Assembly (NCBI RefSeq): GCF_009796765.1
Contig: NZ_CP047023.1
Span: forward strand, 4,881,501 to 4,945,500
Origin: Paraglaciecola sp. L3A3
Lineage (GTDB): Bacteria > Pseudomonadota > Gammaproteobacteria > Enterobacterales > Alteromonadaceae
DNA length: 64,000 bases
Direction of reading: 5' to 3'
In this document: piece after piece, positions 52,705 to 62,971 of the stretch
Numbering within the stretch: the first letter of the stretch is position 1
Layout: each line of letters begins with the position of its first letter
Notes under the pieces: model-generated
Databases searched by the model: none
Seen by the model: only the letters and a program-made list of their open reading frames with translations
What the model was told of the DNA's origin: nothing
Program-made: the position numbers and the translations under genes

Positions 52705-53829
52705 ATGAGCAATTTTCAATACGATTATGTGATAGTAGGTGCAGGGTTATTTGGGGCTGTTTTTGCTCGGGAAGCACTACAAAAAGGCCTCAAAGTGTTA
52801 GTGATTGATAAACGCCATCACTCGGGGGGGAATATATACTGTGAAAACATTGAAGGTATTAATGTGCACAAATATGGTGCGCATATTTTCCATACCAGCA
52901 ATAAAGAAGTGTGGAACTACGTAAATCAGTTTGTTGAATTTAATCATTACGTTAATTCTCCCATCGCAAATTACCGCGAAAAGCTCTACAACCTGCCTTT
53001 TAATATGAATACCTTTTATCAGTTATGGGGCGTTAAAACACCAGCAGAAGCAAGGGCAAAAATTGAAGAGCAACGTCAACCTTATCGCGATATTGAACCT
53101 AGTAATCTAGAAGAACAGGCTCTTTTTCTTGGCGGTAAAGATTTATATGAAACTTTAATAAAAGGTTATACGGAAAAACAATGGGGCCGTCCTGCTACTG
53201 AGATCCCATCATTCATCATCAAACGTTTACCTTTTAGATTTACTTTCGACAACAATTACTTCAATGATTTATACCAAGGCGTGCCTATTGGTGGCTACAA
53301 CACGCTAACAAATGCATTGTTTGAAGGCGTTGAAATTCATACTGGCGTTAACTATTTTGACAACAAAGAAAAATACGACCAACTCGCCCGTAAAGTTTTA
53401 TACACAGGCAAAATAGATGAATTTTTTGAGTATCAATTAGGTAAATTGGAATATCGTAGTTTGCATTTTGAAACGCAAGTCCTTGACCAAGAGAATTATC
53501 AAGGAAATGCAGTAGTTAATTACACTGAAAAAGATATCCCATTTACGCGGATTATCGAACACAAACACTTTGAATTTGGCACTCAAGAAAAAACAATAGT
53601 AACGCATGAGTACCCTCATGAATTTAGTAAAGATAACGAACCCTATTATCCAATAAACGACACTGACAATAACGCTCTGATAGCTAGTTATAAAGAAATG
53701 GCTGCTTCAGCAGATTATTGCGATAAATATTTATTTGGAGGGCGTTTAGCTGATTACAGATACTATGACATGGATGACACCATTGAAGCCGCATTATCAT
53801 TAACTAAAACCGAATTGGACAATCAATAA
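52705..53829 (+). CDS. glf: UDP-galactopyranose mutase
   Basis: 374 residues. FAD-binding motif YDYVIVGAGLFGAVFAREALQKGLKVLVIDKRHHSGGNIY, then GINVHKYGAHIFHTSNKEVWNYVNQFVEFNHYVN, GYTEKQWGRPATEIP, RLPFRFTFDNNYFNDLYQGVPIGGY and the C-terminal LFGGRLADYRYYDMDDTIEAAL. All are standard Glf blocks. It converts UDP-galactopyranose to UDP-galactofuranose. The next gene, 1 bp after its stop, is a glycosyltransferase that probably uses this donor. Confidence 0.97.
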   Translation: MSNFQYDYVIVGAGLFGAVFAREALQKGLKVLVIDKRHHSGGNIYCENIEGINVHKYGAHIFHTSNKEVWNYVNQFVEFNHYVNSPIANYREKLYNLPFNMNTFYQLWGVKTPAEARAKIEEQRQPYRDIEPSNLEEQALFLGGKDLYETLIKGYTEKQWGRPATEIPSFIIKRLPFRFTFDNNYFNDLYQGVPIGGYNTLTNALFEGVEIHTGVNYFDNKEKYDQLARKVLYTGKIDEFFEYQLGKLEYRSLHFETQVLDQENYQGNAVVNYTEKDIPFTRIIEHKHFEFGTQEKTIVTHEYPHEFSKDNEPYYPINDTDNNALIASYKEMAASADYCDKYLFGGRLADYRYYDMDDTIEAALSLTKTELDNQ

Positions 53830-53830
53830 A

Positions 53831-54901
53831 ATGACAGACAAGGTATTTATTTCCCGCAACTACCGCGGCATGTTTGGAGCAGCTGGTAAGGCTAAAATAG
53901 ATTGTGAAACCATACTGACAAATCAAGGCTGGAGAAACCTAGGTTTTAAACAAACTTGGGTAACCAATTCATTACTCGGCACGCTGATCAGTGCTTTAGG
54001 CGTAACTTGGGGGTTGATAAGACTAAAACGTCACTCCTATGTGTGTTTACAGTACCCTTTTAATAAATTTTTCCGCTACTGTGTTTGGGGCGCTGAAATA
54101 AAAAAATGTAAAATTGTTACCATAGTTCACGATGTAAGAAGCCTTAAGGGTAAATACGAATTTTCTCAAAAGGAAATGGACTTACTCAATAGATGTGACC
54201 AACTCATCATTCATAATCCAGCGATGCGCCGCTGGTTTGAAGAGCAATCCATACAATCACAACTATTCGAAATTGGTGCCTTTGATTATTTACACACAGC
54301 TAAAGTAACCATTGAGAAAAAACCTTTTAACTTCGAAAAATTGCGTATTGTATTTGCTGGCAACATAGGCTCAAAACAAAGTTTTGTTTATGAATTGGAT
54401 ACCTTAGAAAGCGCTAACTACTGCATTGATCTTTACGGCACAAATTTCTATCCCAATAGTGTTAAAGATAACAAAAACTCAATCTTAAATTACAAAGGTG
54501 TTTTTCCTGCTGATGAAGTTATCGATCGTATAGATGGTGATTTTGGCTTGGTATGGTACGGTGAATCACTTGATTCATGTGATGGATTACCGGGAAAATA
54601 TTTGAAATACAACAACCCTCATAAACTATCACTTTATGTTTTATGTGGAATGCCTATCATTATCTGGGATAAAGCAGCCATGGCTGATTTTGTTGTTAGT
54701 AACGGTATAGGTTTCACTATATCATCACTTAATGAATTGCCTGCTAAGATGAAGTCGTTACAGCCTGAAGACTATGCACGCTTCAAAACCAATGCCGCTA
54801 AAATAAAGCAAAATTTAGAAGCTGGGGAATTTTTACGGCAATCCTTAGAAAAGGCTGAACAGGCTTTAGCTGATAAAAATTGGACCACCGAAAAAAAATA
54901 A
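53831..54901 (+). CDS. Probable galactofuranosyltransferase
   Basis: 356 residues. GT-B-like protein with KIVTIVHDVRSLKGKYEFSQKEMDLLNRCDQLIIHNPAMRRWFEEQ, LRIVFAGNIGSKQSFVYEL, DFGLVWYGESLDSCDGLPGKYLKYNNPHKLSLYVLCGMPIIIWDKAAMADFV. These blocks occur in beta-1,6-galactofuranosyltransferases such as WbbI. It starts 1 bp after glf, so the two form an operon making and transferring Galf to lipopolysaccharide or capsule. The linkage is not deducible here. Confidence 0.82.
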   Translation: MTDKVFISRNYRGMFGAAGKAKIDCETILTNQGWRNLGFKQTWVTNSLLGTLISALGVTWGLIRLKRHSYVCLQYPFNKFFRYCVWGAEIKKCKIVTIVHDVRSLKGKYEFSQKEMDLLNRCDQLIIHNPAMRRWFEEQSIQSQLFEIGAFDYLHTAKVTIEKKPFNFEKLRIVFAGNIGSKQSFVYELDTLESANYCIDLYGTNFYPNSVKDNKNSILNYKGVFPADEVIDRIDGDFGLVWYGESLDSCDGLPGKYLKYNNPHKLSLYVLCGMPIIIWDKAAMADFVVSNGIGFTISSLNELPAKMKSLQPEDYARFKTNAAKIKQNLEAGEFLRQSLEKAEQALADKNWTTEKK

Positions 54902-54993
54902 GTTCAAATTAAACAGGTGATATGGTTATGCTTTCTAGATATCCAATCACCTATTAATTTAACACTGTAAAACTAGCCACTTAAATGAGCTGA

Positions 54994-55491
<498 letters not shown>

Positions 55492-55503
55492 CTAAGTTTG
55501 ACG

Positions 55504-56316
55504 CTAATTCTGGCAAGATGGGCAGTAAAAAGTATTTCGCTGTCCAATCATCAAGGATTGAATTGGCGTTAGACAAGCATCACAATTTTCACCCGCTCTG
55601 CCATACACTAATAACTGCTGAGCAAAATAGCCTGGTTTGCCATCAGCTTGCATAAAGTCTTTTAAGGTAGTGCCGCCTTGTGCTATGGCACTAGCCAATA
55701 CTTTTTTAATAATTTCGGCTAAGGCTAAATATCGTTTTTTAGTGATTTTATTCGCTGGTTTTCGTGGGTCAATCCCAGCAATAAATAAAGACTCATTAGC
55801 GTAGATATTGCCCACACCCACTACTACTTTATTGTCCATAATAAAGTTTTTCACTGCCACAGATTTATTCCGTGATAACTCATACAATCTTGTACCATCA
55901 AAGTCATCCGTCAACGGCTCAGGGCCAAGAGAAGCCAATAAACTTAGTTGCGGCTCATTAATCCCCTGCCATAAGCAAGAACCAAACCTACGAGCGTCAT
56001 TAAAACGCAAACACACACCGTTCTGCATAACAATGTCAATGTGATCATGCTTTTTAATTTCTGTATCACTATCCACCACACAGAGCTTACCCGACATGCC
56101 TAAATGCAAAACAATACTGCCTTTACTGGTATCCAGTAATAAATACTTAGCCCGACGACGAATCGAATCAATCATCAATCCTTCGGCCAAATAAACATTA
56201 TCTGGTACAGGCCAACGTAACTTGGGCTGGCGTACTATGATTTGTTCTATTATTTGTTTTTCTAAGTGGGGAGTGATACCTAAACGGCTCACTTCGACTT
56301 CTGGTAATTCTGGCAT
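55504..56316 (-). CDS. mutM: MutM (Fpg), formamidopyrimidine-DNA glycosylase
   Basis: 270 residues starting MPELPEVEVSRLGITPHL, with catalytic Pro2 and Glu3 after Met removal. Other marks are HLGMSGKL, DARRFGSCLW, VGNIYANESLFIAGIDPRKPA and a C-terminal zinc finger with four cysteines (ENCDACLTPI...FYCPSCQN). It excises 8-oxoguanine and ring-opened purines. It converges with coaD with 12 bp between stops. Confidence 0.97.
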   Translation of the reverse strand: MPELPEVEVSRLGITPHLEKQIIEQIIVRQPKLRWPVPDNVYLAEGLMIDSIRRRAKYLLLDTSKGSIVLHLGMSGKLCVVDSDTEIKKHDHIDIVMQNGVCLRFNDARRFGSCLWQGINEPQLSLLASLGPEPLTDDFDGTRLYELSRNKSVAVKNFIMDNKVVVGVGNIYANESLFIAGIDPRKPANKITKKRYLALAEIIKKVLASAIAQGGTTLKDFMQADGKPGYFAQQLLVYGRAGENCDACLTPIQSLMIGQRNTFYCPSCQN

Positions 56317-56319
56317 GTT

Positions 56320-56781
56320 TTAGTTATCTACAAGTAAAGATGTGAAGTCAGGACTGATTAACATATAAGTTTGCTGTTCAAATTTAACCAGCGTTTTATC
56401 GGCAAAAGATAAAAAAGAATATTCGATGGGCTCGGCTTGGCCTACAAACCACAACTTAACAACTTGGCTGTCTGCTTGCCAATTAAGCTCTGAATCAAAT
56501 AACTGCACTTGAGCATTTTGCCAATGACTGACTAACAGGTTTAAATCATCAAGGTTTAAAGAGCCGGATTTAGAACGCCAACCTTGACCAATACGTTCTA
56601 CTGTATCTTGCTCAAACTCTATGGTGGTAACAACCCAGTCCGAAGGGATCAAGCTAGTACGAGTAATTGTATCATCTAAGCCTCGATTCAAAAAATCACT
56701 ACTGAAATTGAATAACAAGATCAAAATCAAGGTAGTGAAAATAATAACGTTGTTCCAGCCTCGCTGAGAAAGTCTAATCAT
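56320..56781 (-). CDS. Membrane-anchored hypothetical protein upstream of mutM
   Basis: 153 residues with a single N-terminal helix (~12-30, VIIFTTLILILLFNFSSDFL) and a ~120-residue outward-facing domain including LIPSDWVVTTIEFEQDTVERIGQGWRSKSG and SHWQNAQVQLFDS. I do not recognise the family. It ends 3 bp before mutM, so the two are cotranscribed. A role in DNA repair is not implied by any motif. Length and good ATG support a real gene. Confidence 0.75.
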   Translation of the reverse strand: MIRLSQRGWNNVIIFTTLILILLFNFSSDFLNRGLDDTITRTSLIPSDWVVTTIEFEQDTVERIGQGWRSKSGSLNLDDLNLLVSHWQNAQVQLFDSELNWQADSQVVKLWFVGQAEPIEYSFLSFADKTLVKFEQQTYMLISPDFTSLLVDN

Positions 56782-56835
56782 AGAGATAATAACAAGTAAT
56801 CAATTTATAAATAAGTATGACATATGCTTTGAACG

Positions 56836-56861
56836 CAAAAAACCCGACTAAAAGCCGGGTT
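56836..56861 (-). terminator. Terminator of rpmBG
   Basis: On the minus strand ACCCGGCT, loop TTT, AGTCGGGT form an 8-bp stem (one G-U pair) followed by a T run (plus-strand CGCAAAAAA). It lies 24 bp after the rpmG stop. Confidence 0.85.
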
Positions 56862-56884
56862 CTTCAGGAGACAAAACCAATAAA

Positions 56885-57040
56885 TTACTTGATTTTGGCT
56901 TCTTTAAACAAAACGTGCTGACGAATTTTAGGATCAAACTTTTTGATCTCCATTTTGCCAGGCATATTACGTTTGTTTTTATCTGTAGTGTAGTAAAAAC
57001 CGGTACCAGCACTAGATACTAATTTAATTTTATCACGCAT
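56885..57040 (-). CDS. rpmG: Ribosomal protein L33
   Basis: 51 residues translated by hand from the ATG at 57040: [20 protein letters not shown], then [20 protein letters not shown] and [11 protein letters not shown]. This is L33 of the Cys-free (zinc-independent) type. AAGGAACC lies just upstream. It follows rpmB by 11 bp and precedes the operon terminator. Confidence 0.97.
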   Translation of the reverse strand: MRDKIKLVSSAGTGFYYTTDKNKRNMPGKMEIKKFDPKIRQHVLFKEAKIK

Positions 57041-57051
57041 AATCTGGTTCC

Positions 57052-57288
57052 TTAAATTTTAACACCGTCGGCACGCATATCAGCTAATACTGTATCGATA
57101 CCTTTTTTATCAATAATACGCATACCTTTAACAGATAAACGCAATTTCACGAAACGGTTTTCACTCTCAACCCAAAAACGGTGAGATTGAAGATTTGGCA
57201 AAAAACGACGACGAGTCGAATTTTTTGCGTGTGAACGGTTGTTACCTACCGCTGGACGCTTGCCAGTAACTTGACATACTTTGGCCAT
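57052..57288 (-). CDS. rpmB: Ribosomal protein L28
   Basis: 78 residues, [78 protein letters not shown], matching L28 over its full length. One Cys only, so no zinc knuckle. First gene of rpmBG; GGAGACAGG precedes the ATG. Confidence 0.98.
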   Translation of the reverse strand: MAKVCQVTGKRPAVGNNRSHAKNSTRRRFLPNLQSHRFWVESENRFVKLRLSVKGMRIIDKKGIDTVLADMRADGVKI

Positions 57289-57487
57289 GGCCTGTCTCCA
57301 AACAATCTAAAAAATTTTAGCTCTGACTCCGATTTAATTAAACACTATTAAATTCAGCTCAGTTAACGCTATTACAAGAGGGCGCATTTTATACAGCAAA
57401 TTCAAAATCAGTTCAAGAATAATGTGTATAAAAACCGCTATTTTGTTGTTTCTGGCAGAAATACTGGCAAATATGTAAATATTACGA

Positions 57488-58162
57488 CTAGATTAGTCCC
57501 CTTTGTGCAAATGACACTGCCACTCCGTCACCTATCACAAAATGGTCTAACACTTTAATGTCTAATAAACTAAAAGCATCCACTATACGTTTAGTAATGC
57601 TCTTATCTGCTTGACTAGGTTCAGCCACACCAGATGGGTGATTATGGGCCAGTATCACCGCTGCAGCATTATCTTTTAACGCTTGCTGTACTAATACCCT
57701 AGGGTAAACAGACGCACTGTCTATAGTGCCGTAGAACATAGGACGAAAAGTAATGAGTCTGTGCTGGCTATCGAGTAACAACATAGCAAACACTTCATGA
57801 GGTTGATCACGTAATTTAGCAATTAAATACGCTTGGGTTTGCTCTACAGAATTGAAGGAGTTTTCTCTCGATAATTTCTCAGCCATAAAACGCTGACTCA
57901 TTTCTAAACACGCCTGTAGCTGCACATATTTGGCTTGCCCCAGACCTTTTACCTGACAGAACTCTTGTTCAGTTGCCTTAAATAATGAGCGTAAACTACC
58001 AAACTCATTCAGCATATGTTGAGCAAGCTCCAATACGCTACAGCCAGCAATGCCTGTGCGTAAAAAGATAGCCAGTAATTCTGAATCAGATAAAGAGCCA
58101 GCCCCATGAGAAAGCAACTTTTCTCTGGGCCGATCTTGTTTAGGCCAATCGGTAATTTTCAT
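57488..58162 (-). CDS. radC: RadC-family JAB/MPN protein
   Basis: 224 residues. N-terminal helix-hairpin-helix-like region ([40 protein letters not shown]) and a JAB/MPN domain with the metal motif [14 protein letters not shown] near residue 172. The family is conserved, but its biochemical role is unsettled. It sits between rpmBG and divergent coaBC, as in E. coli. Confidence 0.95.
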   Translation of the reverse strand: MKITDWPKQDRPREKLLSHGAGSLSDSELLAIFLRTGIAGCSVLELAQHMLNEFGSLRSLFKATEQEFCQVKGLGQAKYVQLQACLEMSQRFMAEKLSRENSFNSVEQTQAYLIAKLRDQPHEVFAMLLLDSQHRLITFRPMFYGTIDSASVYPRVLVQQALKDNAAAVILAHNHPSGVAEPSQADKSITKRIVDAFSLLDIKVLDHFVIGDGVAVSFAQRGLI

Positions 58163-58294
58163 GCGTCCCTGCCTTAATATTAAAAAATAAAGTGATTAGT
58201 TTTTAACTAAGTAGAAAATAAGCCTAGCAAAAGGAACACGATCCAGCCAATAATGTCACTTATCTGACTTAGTTAATGTCGTAACAAATTACCT

Positions 58295-59494
58295 ATGCAA
58301 TTTAAAGATACCAATATACTTTTGGGCATTACCGGTGGTATTGCTGCTTATAAAACACCTGATTTAGTACGTAAATTAGTCGCCCAAGGGGCAAATGTTC
58401 GAGTCGTGTTAACCGAATCGGCTAAAGAATTTGTTAGCCCGCTGTCATTGCAAGCTGTATCTGGCAATACAGTGTCTGATAGTTTATTAGATAAAGATGC
58501 TGAAGCCGCAATGGGTCACATTGAATTAGCAAGATGGGCAGACAAATTATTAATCGCTCCGGCAACCGCTAATTTCTTAGCTAAACTAACTTATGGCTTA
58601 GCAGATGATTTATTGTCTACCCTATGTTTAGCCACAGCGGCCCCCATTTATGTCGCACCTGCTATGAATCAACAGATGTGGTTAGCTAAAGCCACCCAGT
58701 CTAATATTAAGTTGCTGCAGGGCCGAGACATTCAATTTTTAGGTCCTGCTCAAGGTGAGCAAGCTTGTGGTGACGTAGGCCCAGGACGCATGCTAGAGCC
58801 TGAAGAAATAGTTCAGCTAATTTTACCGGCTGTATCTCAAGTATTAGCAGATAAACACATTATTATTACCGCGGGTCCTACGCGGGAAGACATTGATCCT
58901 GTTCGCTACATAACCAACCACAGTTCAGGGAAAATGGGGTACGCCTTAGCAAAAGCCGCGCAAGTCCTTGGCGCTAATGTCACGCTAATAAGTGGGCCGG
59001 TAAACCTTACGGCACCAACTCAGGTGCATACCATAAATGTCTCAAGCGCAGAAGATATGCACAAAGCCGTTATGCAGCAAATGGGGGATTGTGACATCTT
59101 TATTGGTTGTGCCGCAGTAGCAGATTATAGGCCTCAACAAAAAACCTCACAAAAAATTAAAAAATCAGAGCAAGAGTTAACGCTTACTTTTGTTAAAAAC
59201 CCTGATATCCTTAGTGATGTAGCTCATTTAACAAAGCCACCATTTACAGTTGGTTTTGCTGCTGAAACGCAGAACTTAAGGGAATACGCCTTAGGTAAAT
59301 TAACACGCAAAAAGCTCAATATGATTGCTGCAAATGATGTATCAAATACAAACATTGGTTTTAACAGCGAACAAAATGCTGTCACTGTTTTTTGGCCTGA
59401 GGGTGAAAAACAATTAAACATTGCCGATAAGAGTTTATTAGCCGCACAGCTTATGCAACTTGTGGCTGAAAGATACACCAAAAACACAGACTAA
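58295..59494 (+). CDS. coaBC: CoaBC (Dfp), bifunctional CoA-synthesis enzyme
   Basis: 399 residues. The N-terminal flavin decarboxylase (CoaC, ~1-185) has [49 protein letters not shown] and the active-site Cys in [16 protein letters not shown]. The C-terminal CoaB (~190-395) has [29 protein letters not shown] and AAVADYRP. It joins cysteine to phosphopantothenate and decarboxylates the product. In E. coli dut is next; here slmA is. Confidence 0.97.
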   Translation: MQFKDTNILLGITGGIAAYKTPDLVRKLVAQGANVRVVLTESAKEFVSPLSLQAVSGNTVSDSLLDKDAEAAMGHIELARWADKLLIAPATANFLAKLTYGLADDLLSTLCLATAAPIYVAPAMNQQMWLAKATQSNIKLLQGRDIQFLGPAQGEQACGDVGPGRMLEPEEIVQLILPAVSQVLADKHIIITAGPTREDIDPVRYITNHSSGKMGYALAKAAQVLGANVTLISGPVNLTAPTQVHTINVSSAEDMHKAVMQQMGDCDIFIGCAAVADYRPQQKTSQKIKKSEQELTLTFVKNPDILSDVAHLTKPPFTVGFAAETQNLREYALGKLTRKKLNMIAANDVSNTNIGFNSEQNAVTVFWPEGEKQLNIADKSLLAAQLMQLVAERYTKNTD

Positions 59495-59523
59495 AGACGC
59501 CACTTTCGTTTAGGATAAAATTA

Positions 59524-60114
59524 ATGCCAGCAACAAAACGCCCAAACCGCAAAGCACAAATACTGCAAGCTCTCGCGAGTATGTTACAAACCAATCCAGG
59601 ACAACGGATTACCACAGCCAAATTAGCCGCTCATGTCGGGGTTTCAGAAGCCGCTCTTTACCGACATTTCCCTAGTAAAGCACGCATGTTTGAAGGATTA
59701 ATTGAATTTATTGAGGAAACCTTGTTTTCTCGGATCAATAAAATCATTAACGAAGAAAAAGACACAGCCTCACGTTGCCAGTTAATTTTGCACCTTATTT
59801 TAGGCTTTGCTGAAAAAAACCCAGGGATTACCCGAATATTAAATGGTGATGCACTTATGGGTGAACAAGACAGACTCAGAGAGCGTATAGCCCAATTATT
59901 CGAGCGTCTTGAAACCCAAATGAAACAAGTGCTTAGAGAGCGAAAATTACGTGAAGGTAAAACCTTACCTGCAGACGAAGGCTTAATTGCAAATATGTTA
60001 ATTTGTTATGCCGATGGGCGTATAAATCAATACATACGTAGTGAATTTACTAAAAAGCCGACTGAAAACTTTGCCGAGCAATGGCAATTTATTAATAAAC
60101 AGTTTTTTCAATAA
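59524..60114 (+). CDS. slmA: SlmA, nucleoid occlusion factor
   Basis: 196 residues of the TetR fold. It opens [71 protein letters not shown] and ends [22 protein letters not shown], as in SlmA. It blocks FtsZ assembly over DNA by binding SBS sites. It follows coaBC by 29 bp, probably in one transcript, and ends at a bidirectional terminator. Confidence 0.96.
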   Translation: MPATKRPNRKAQILQALASMLQTNPGQRITTAKLAAHVGVSEAALYRHFPSKARMFEGLIEFIEETLFSRINKIINEEKDTASRCQLILHLILGFAEKNPGITRILNGDALMGEQDRLRERIAQLFERLETQMKQVLRERKLREGKTLPADEGLIANMLICYADGRINQYIRSEFTKKPTENFAEQWQFINKQFFQ

Positions 60115-60140
60115 AAACACGTTTTTGCTCTTACCCTTAC

Positions 60141-60169
60141 AAAACGGACATTAAAAATGTCCGTTTTTT
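60141..60169. terminator. Bidirectional terminator between slmA and the M28 peptidase
   Basis: AAAACGGACATT, loop AAA, AATGTCCGTTTT is a perfect 12-bp stem with a T run on the plus strand and an A run before it. It serves both converging genes. Confidence 0.93.
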
Positions 60170-60173
60170 GTTA

Positions 60174-61814
60174 TTATTTCGAGAATCTCTCACCAAAGAA
60201 ATCCCCTTTATTCCAGCTAGAACGTTTTGTCTGCTCAGCTAACGTTAGCCCAATATGATAGTTCACTTCTGCAAACTTAGTGGCCGCTTGCCAATTAAAA
60301 TCTTGGCTAAAATCGTCCCCAGTATTGTGATAATTTGTTTTGATAAATTGATTAAACTGCTGGCCACCATCAATGGCTGGGTCTGCTGATTGTAAACCTG
60401 GAACTAAAAACACCGATGGGATACCTTGTTTAACAAAGCTGTAATGGTCTGAGCGAGTAAATAAAGCCATATGAGGCCATGGGTCAGGGCTTAAGGTTAA
60501 ACCTATTTTTTCAGCCGCTTGAGAGACCGAGACTTTTAAATCACTATGATCTGCCCCAAAGGCAATCACATCAGCAAATTCATAGGTCAAAATTGGCATA
60601 TCTAGATTCACATTAGCTACGATAGAACTAGCGGGCACAGTAGGATTTTGTGCAAAATAATCAGAGCCTAATAAACCTTTTTCTTCTGCCGTCACTGCCA
60701 CAAATATGATTGAACGTTTGGGTCTTTGCGCTAACAAACTAAACATTCTTGCTGTTTCTAACAACACAGCAGTGCCAGTTGCATTATCCATAGCTCCATT
60801 ATTAATCTTATCTTTCTTAACGGTTTTAGCTAAACCAATATGGTCAGAGTGAGCAGAATAAAGCACGTACTCATTTTTCAATTCTGCATCTGAACCCTCT
60901 AAAATAGCTGCAACGTTAGGGCTAGAAATTTGTTTATGAGTACTCGTTGATTCAAGCATCACACTGGTATGCAAATCAAAGCCTTTAGGAGACTCATCTT
61001 TTTCTAACATAGCGTAGATTTGTTGTAAGTTTAATTCAGTATCAGCGAATAATATTTCTGCCGCTTCTTTACTGAAATAGGCTGTATTTTTTAATTCAGG
61101 AAAAATTTTGGCAGGTGTTCCGTCTGTGTTTAACCAACGAACCGCAGGCACATGTAAAAAATTTAAAATACTTTGATAAGGCCTAACAGTTTCGTAAGTA
61201 GGAGTACTAATACTGATATAGCCCACTGCACCATGCTCCTTTGCATGACGTTTTTTCTCAAAGGTAGAACCAAAGTGGGCCCCTTCTTCACTTGGAAATG
61301 ATTTGGGTTTACCCGACAAAACTACAACTACCTTGCCCTTTACATCTAAACCTTGATAGTCATCATGTTGCAGTTCAGGCGCTACAATACCGTAACCCAC
61401 AAAGACTATTTCTCCTTGCGTAATAGCATTTAGCTCTGCAGGATTGGCTGAAGTAATAAATTGCTTAGGATAAGTTAAGGCTATTTTTTCCGTTTTTTTA
61501 GTTAATACTAGCTTGACTGAGCTTTGTTCAAGATATGCCTGTCTAAAATCTACTCTTTGCATATAAGTGTCATTGTCACCAGCTGGTTTTAAACCATATT
61601 TTTCAAATTCGGCAGCTATATACAAAGATGCTATTTCATGGCCTCTTTCACCTGTATCTCGTCCTTCTAATAAATCATCTGATAAAAACCTGACGTGGGA
61701 TTTGAGCCGTGAAGCCTCAGCAGAAATGCCATTTGAGTCACTGGTTGTTACTGTTTTTTCACCCTGACATGCAGTTAAAAACAAGCCCAAAATCATTATT
61801 TCATATAGTCGCAA
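60174..61814 (-). CDS. M28-family zinc peptidase lipoprotein with PA domain
   Basis: 546 residues. The lipobox LTAC gives a lipidated Cys at residue 16. A PA-like insertion (~130-260) lies within the peptidase. Zinc ligands are readable in YSAHSDHIG (His, Asp), NGAMDNATGTAVLLE (Asp), VTAEEKGLLGSDYF (Glu-Glu), NLDMP (Asp) and DHYSFVKQGIPSVFL (His). It is an aminopeptidase or carboxypeptidase-like exopeptidase facing the periplasm. Single gene with its own promoter region upstream. Confidence 0.92.
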   Translation of the reverse strand: MRLYEIMILGLFLTACQGEKTVTTSDSNGISAEASRLKSHVRFLSDDLLEGRDTGERGHEIASLYIAAEFEKYGLKPAGDNDTYMQRVDFRQAYLEQSSVKLVLTKKTEKIALTYPKQFITSANPAELNAITQGEIVFVGYGIVAPELQHDDYQGLDVKGKVVVVLSGKPKSFPSEEGAHFGSTFEKKRHAKEHGAVGYISISTPTYETVRPYQSILNFLHVPAVRWLNTDGTPAKIFPELKNTAYFSKEAAEILFADTELNLQQIYAMLEKDESPKGFDLHTSVMLESTSTHKQISSPNVAAILEGSDAELKNEYVLYSAHSDHIGLAKTVKKDKINNGAMDNATGTAVLLETARMFSLLAQRPKRSIIFVAVTAEEKGLLGSDYFAQNPTVPASSIVANVNLDMPILTYEFADVIAFGADHSDLKVSVSQAAEKIGLTLSPDPWPHMALFTRSDHYSFVKQGIPSVFLVPGLQSADPAIDGGQQFNQFIKTNYHNTGDDFSQDFNWQAATKFAEVNYHIGLTLAEQTKRSSWNKGDFFGERFSK

Positions 61815-61938
61815 AACAAGGTTCTCCTCTCAGATAGTGTTTTGGCACATTATTCGAGATGCAGCTAGAGTGCAAGCTTGACAGAATGTTTTACTCAACT
61901 AACTTGTTAAGAATACTTATTCTAACTTAAGTTTTTTC

Positions 61939-62514
61939 ATGTCTCGAAAACCTCAATACAATTTGGATATCATTCTTAGCCAAGCAGTTGATGTATTTTT
62001 AGAACATGGTTATCACGGCGCAATCATGGAAGAAATTATTGCTCGCACTGAATTTAATCGACGAGGTTTTTATTTAGAATTTGGCAGTAAACAAACCTTT
62101 CTTTATATGGTGCTAAAACACTATCAAAGCATTAAATTAAGTAAAATAATGCAACATTTAGAATCCAATCAAGGTTTAGGCTCCATAGAAAACTTTTTCA
62201 ACGCCTATGTTGAACATGTCACAGGAAAAGGCTGCCTATTAATTAATTGTATTACCGAATTAGGCTTTGATGATGAAAAAATACGTGCCATAGGTCGTCA
62301 CTATTTAGACCGATTACAAATCGATTTTATTGGCTGTTTAGAAAAAGCTCTTATTCTGGGACAAGTGCATAATCATATTAATATTGAATCCACAGCTTTA
62401 CAGCTAACAAGTTATGTACAAGGTTTTGCAGTCAATGCTCTGTTAGCTGGCGACACGGATGAATTACAACTCGCCACTCAAGCACTGTTAGGTCCATTAA
62501 CAGTAAAAAACTAA
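61939..62514 (+). CDS. TetR-family transcription regulator
   Basis: 191 residues. The N-terminal helix-turn-helix is AVDVFLEHGYHGAIMEEIIARTEFNRRGFYLEFGSKQTFLYMVLKHY. The ligand domain contains GKGCLLINCITELGFDDEKIRAIGRHYL, as in AcuR-type TetR proteins. It is divergent from the peptidase by 124 bp and upstream of the DUF1820 gene by 136 bp. Ligand and targets unknown; the peptidase is a candidate target by position only. Confidence 0.85.
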   Translation: MSRKPQYNLDIILSQAVDVFLEHGYHGAIMEEIIARTEFNRRGFYLEFGSKQTFLYMVLKHYQSIKLSKIMQHLESNQGLGSIENFFNAYVEHVTGKGCLLINCITELGFDDEKIRAIGRHYLDRLQIDFIGCLEKALILGQVHNHINIESTALQLTSYVQGFAVNALLAGDTDELQLATQALLGPLTVKN

Positions 62515-62588
62515 CGAGATAGACCAATAGCACCTCTTGCTATTAAATAAACAGCCTCCATTATGGCTACACAGAAAACTTCAGCCAC

Positions 62589-62622
62589 TATTGAGTTTAT
62601 ACAGTTGCAACTGCACTCAATA
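62589..62622. promoter_or_regulatory. Nested palindrome before the DUF1820 gene
   Basis: TATTGAGT (62589-62596) and ACTCAATA (62615-62622) are inverted, and a perfect CAGTTGCAACTG palindrome (62602-62613) lies between them. It is 29 bp upstream of the DUF1820 start and 75 bp after the TetR gene, and could be an operator. Function not shown. Confidence 0.45.
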
Positions 62623-62650
62623 AACTGTCCTCAATCTAAACGAGTATGAT

Positions 62651-62971
62651 ATGTCTAACCAAAAACATCTATTTCGAATTCAATTTATCAGCAACGGCGA
62701 ACGTTATGAGTTATACGTACGAGAAGTATGCCAGGGCAGTATGTTTGGATTTGTCGAAATTGGCGACTTTGTTTGGGACACACATACCAGCTTAGTACTT
62801 GACCCTAGTCACGAAAAATTAAAAACCGAATTTGCTGATGTCACTCGCACATATGTACCTATGCACAATGTATTACGTATTGACGAGGTTAAAAAACAAG
62901 GCACTTCTAAAATTACTGAGTTATCAGACAAAGTAACGGCTTTTCCAAAGCCAGTCTATACACCTAAATAA
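62651..62971 (+). CDS. DUF1820-family protein
   Basis: 106 residues, no signal or membrane segment. The family marks are LFRIQFISNGERYELYVREVCQGSMFGFVEIGDFVWDTHTSLVLDPSHEKLKTEFADVTRTYVPMHNVLRIDEV. The family is common in gammaproteobacteria and of unknown function. Its last stop base coincides with the first base of the MITE-like element at 62971. Confidence 0.9.
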   Translation: MSNQKHLFRIQFISNGERYELYVREVCQGSMFGFVEIGDFVWDTHTSLVLDPSHEKLKTEFADVTRTYVPMHNVLRIDEVKKQGTSKITELSDKVTAFPKPVYTPK

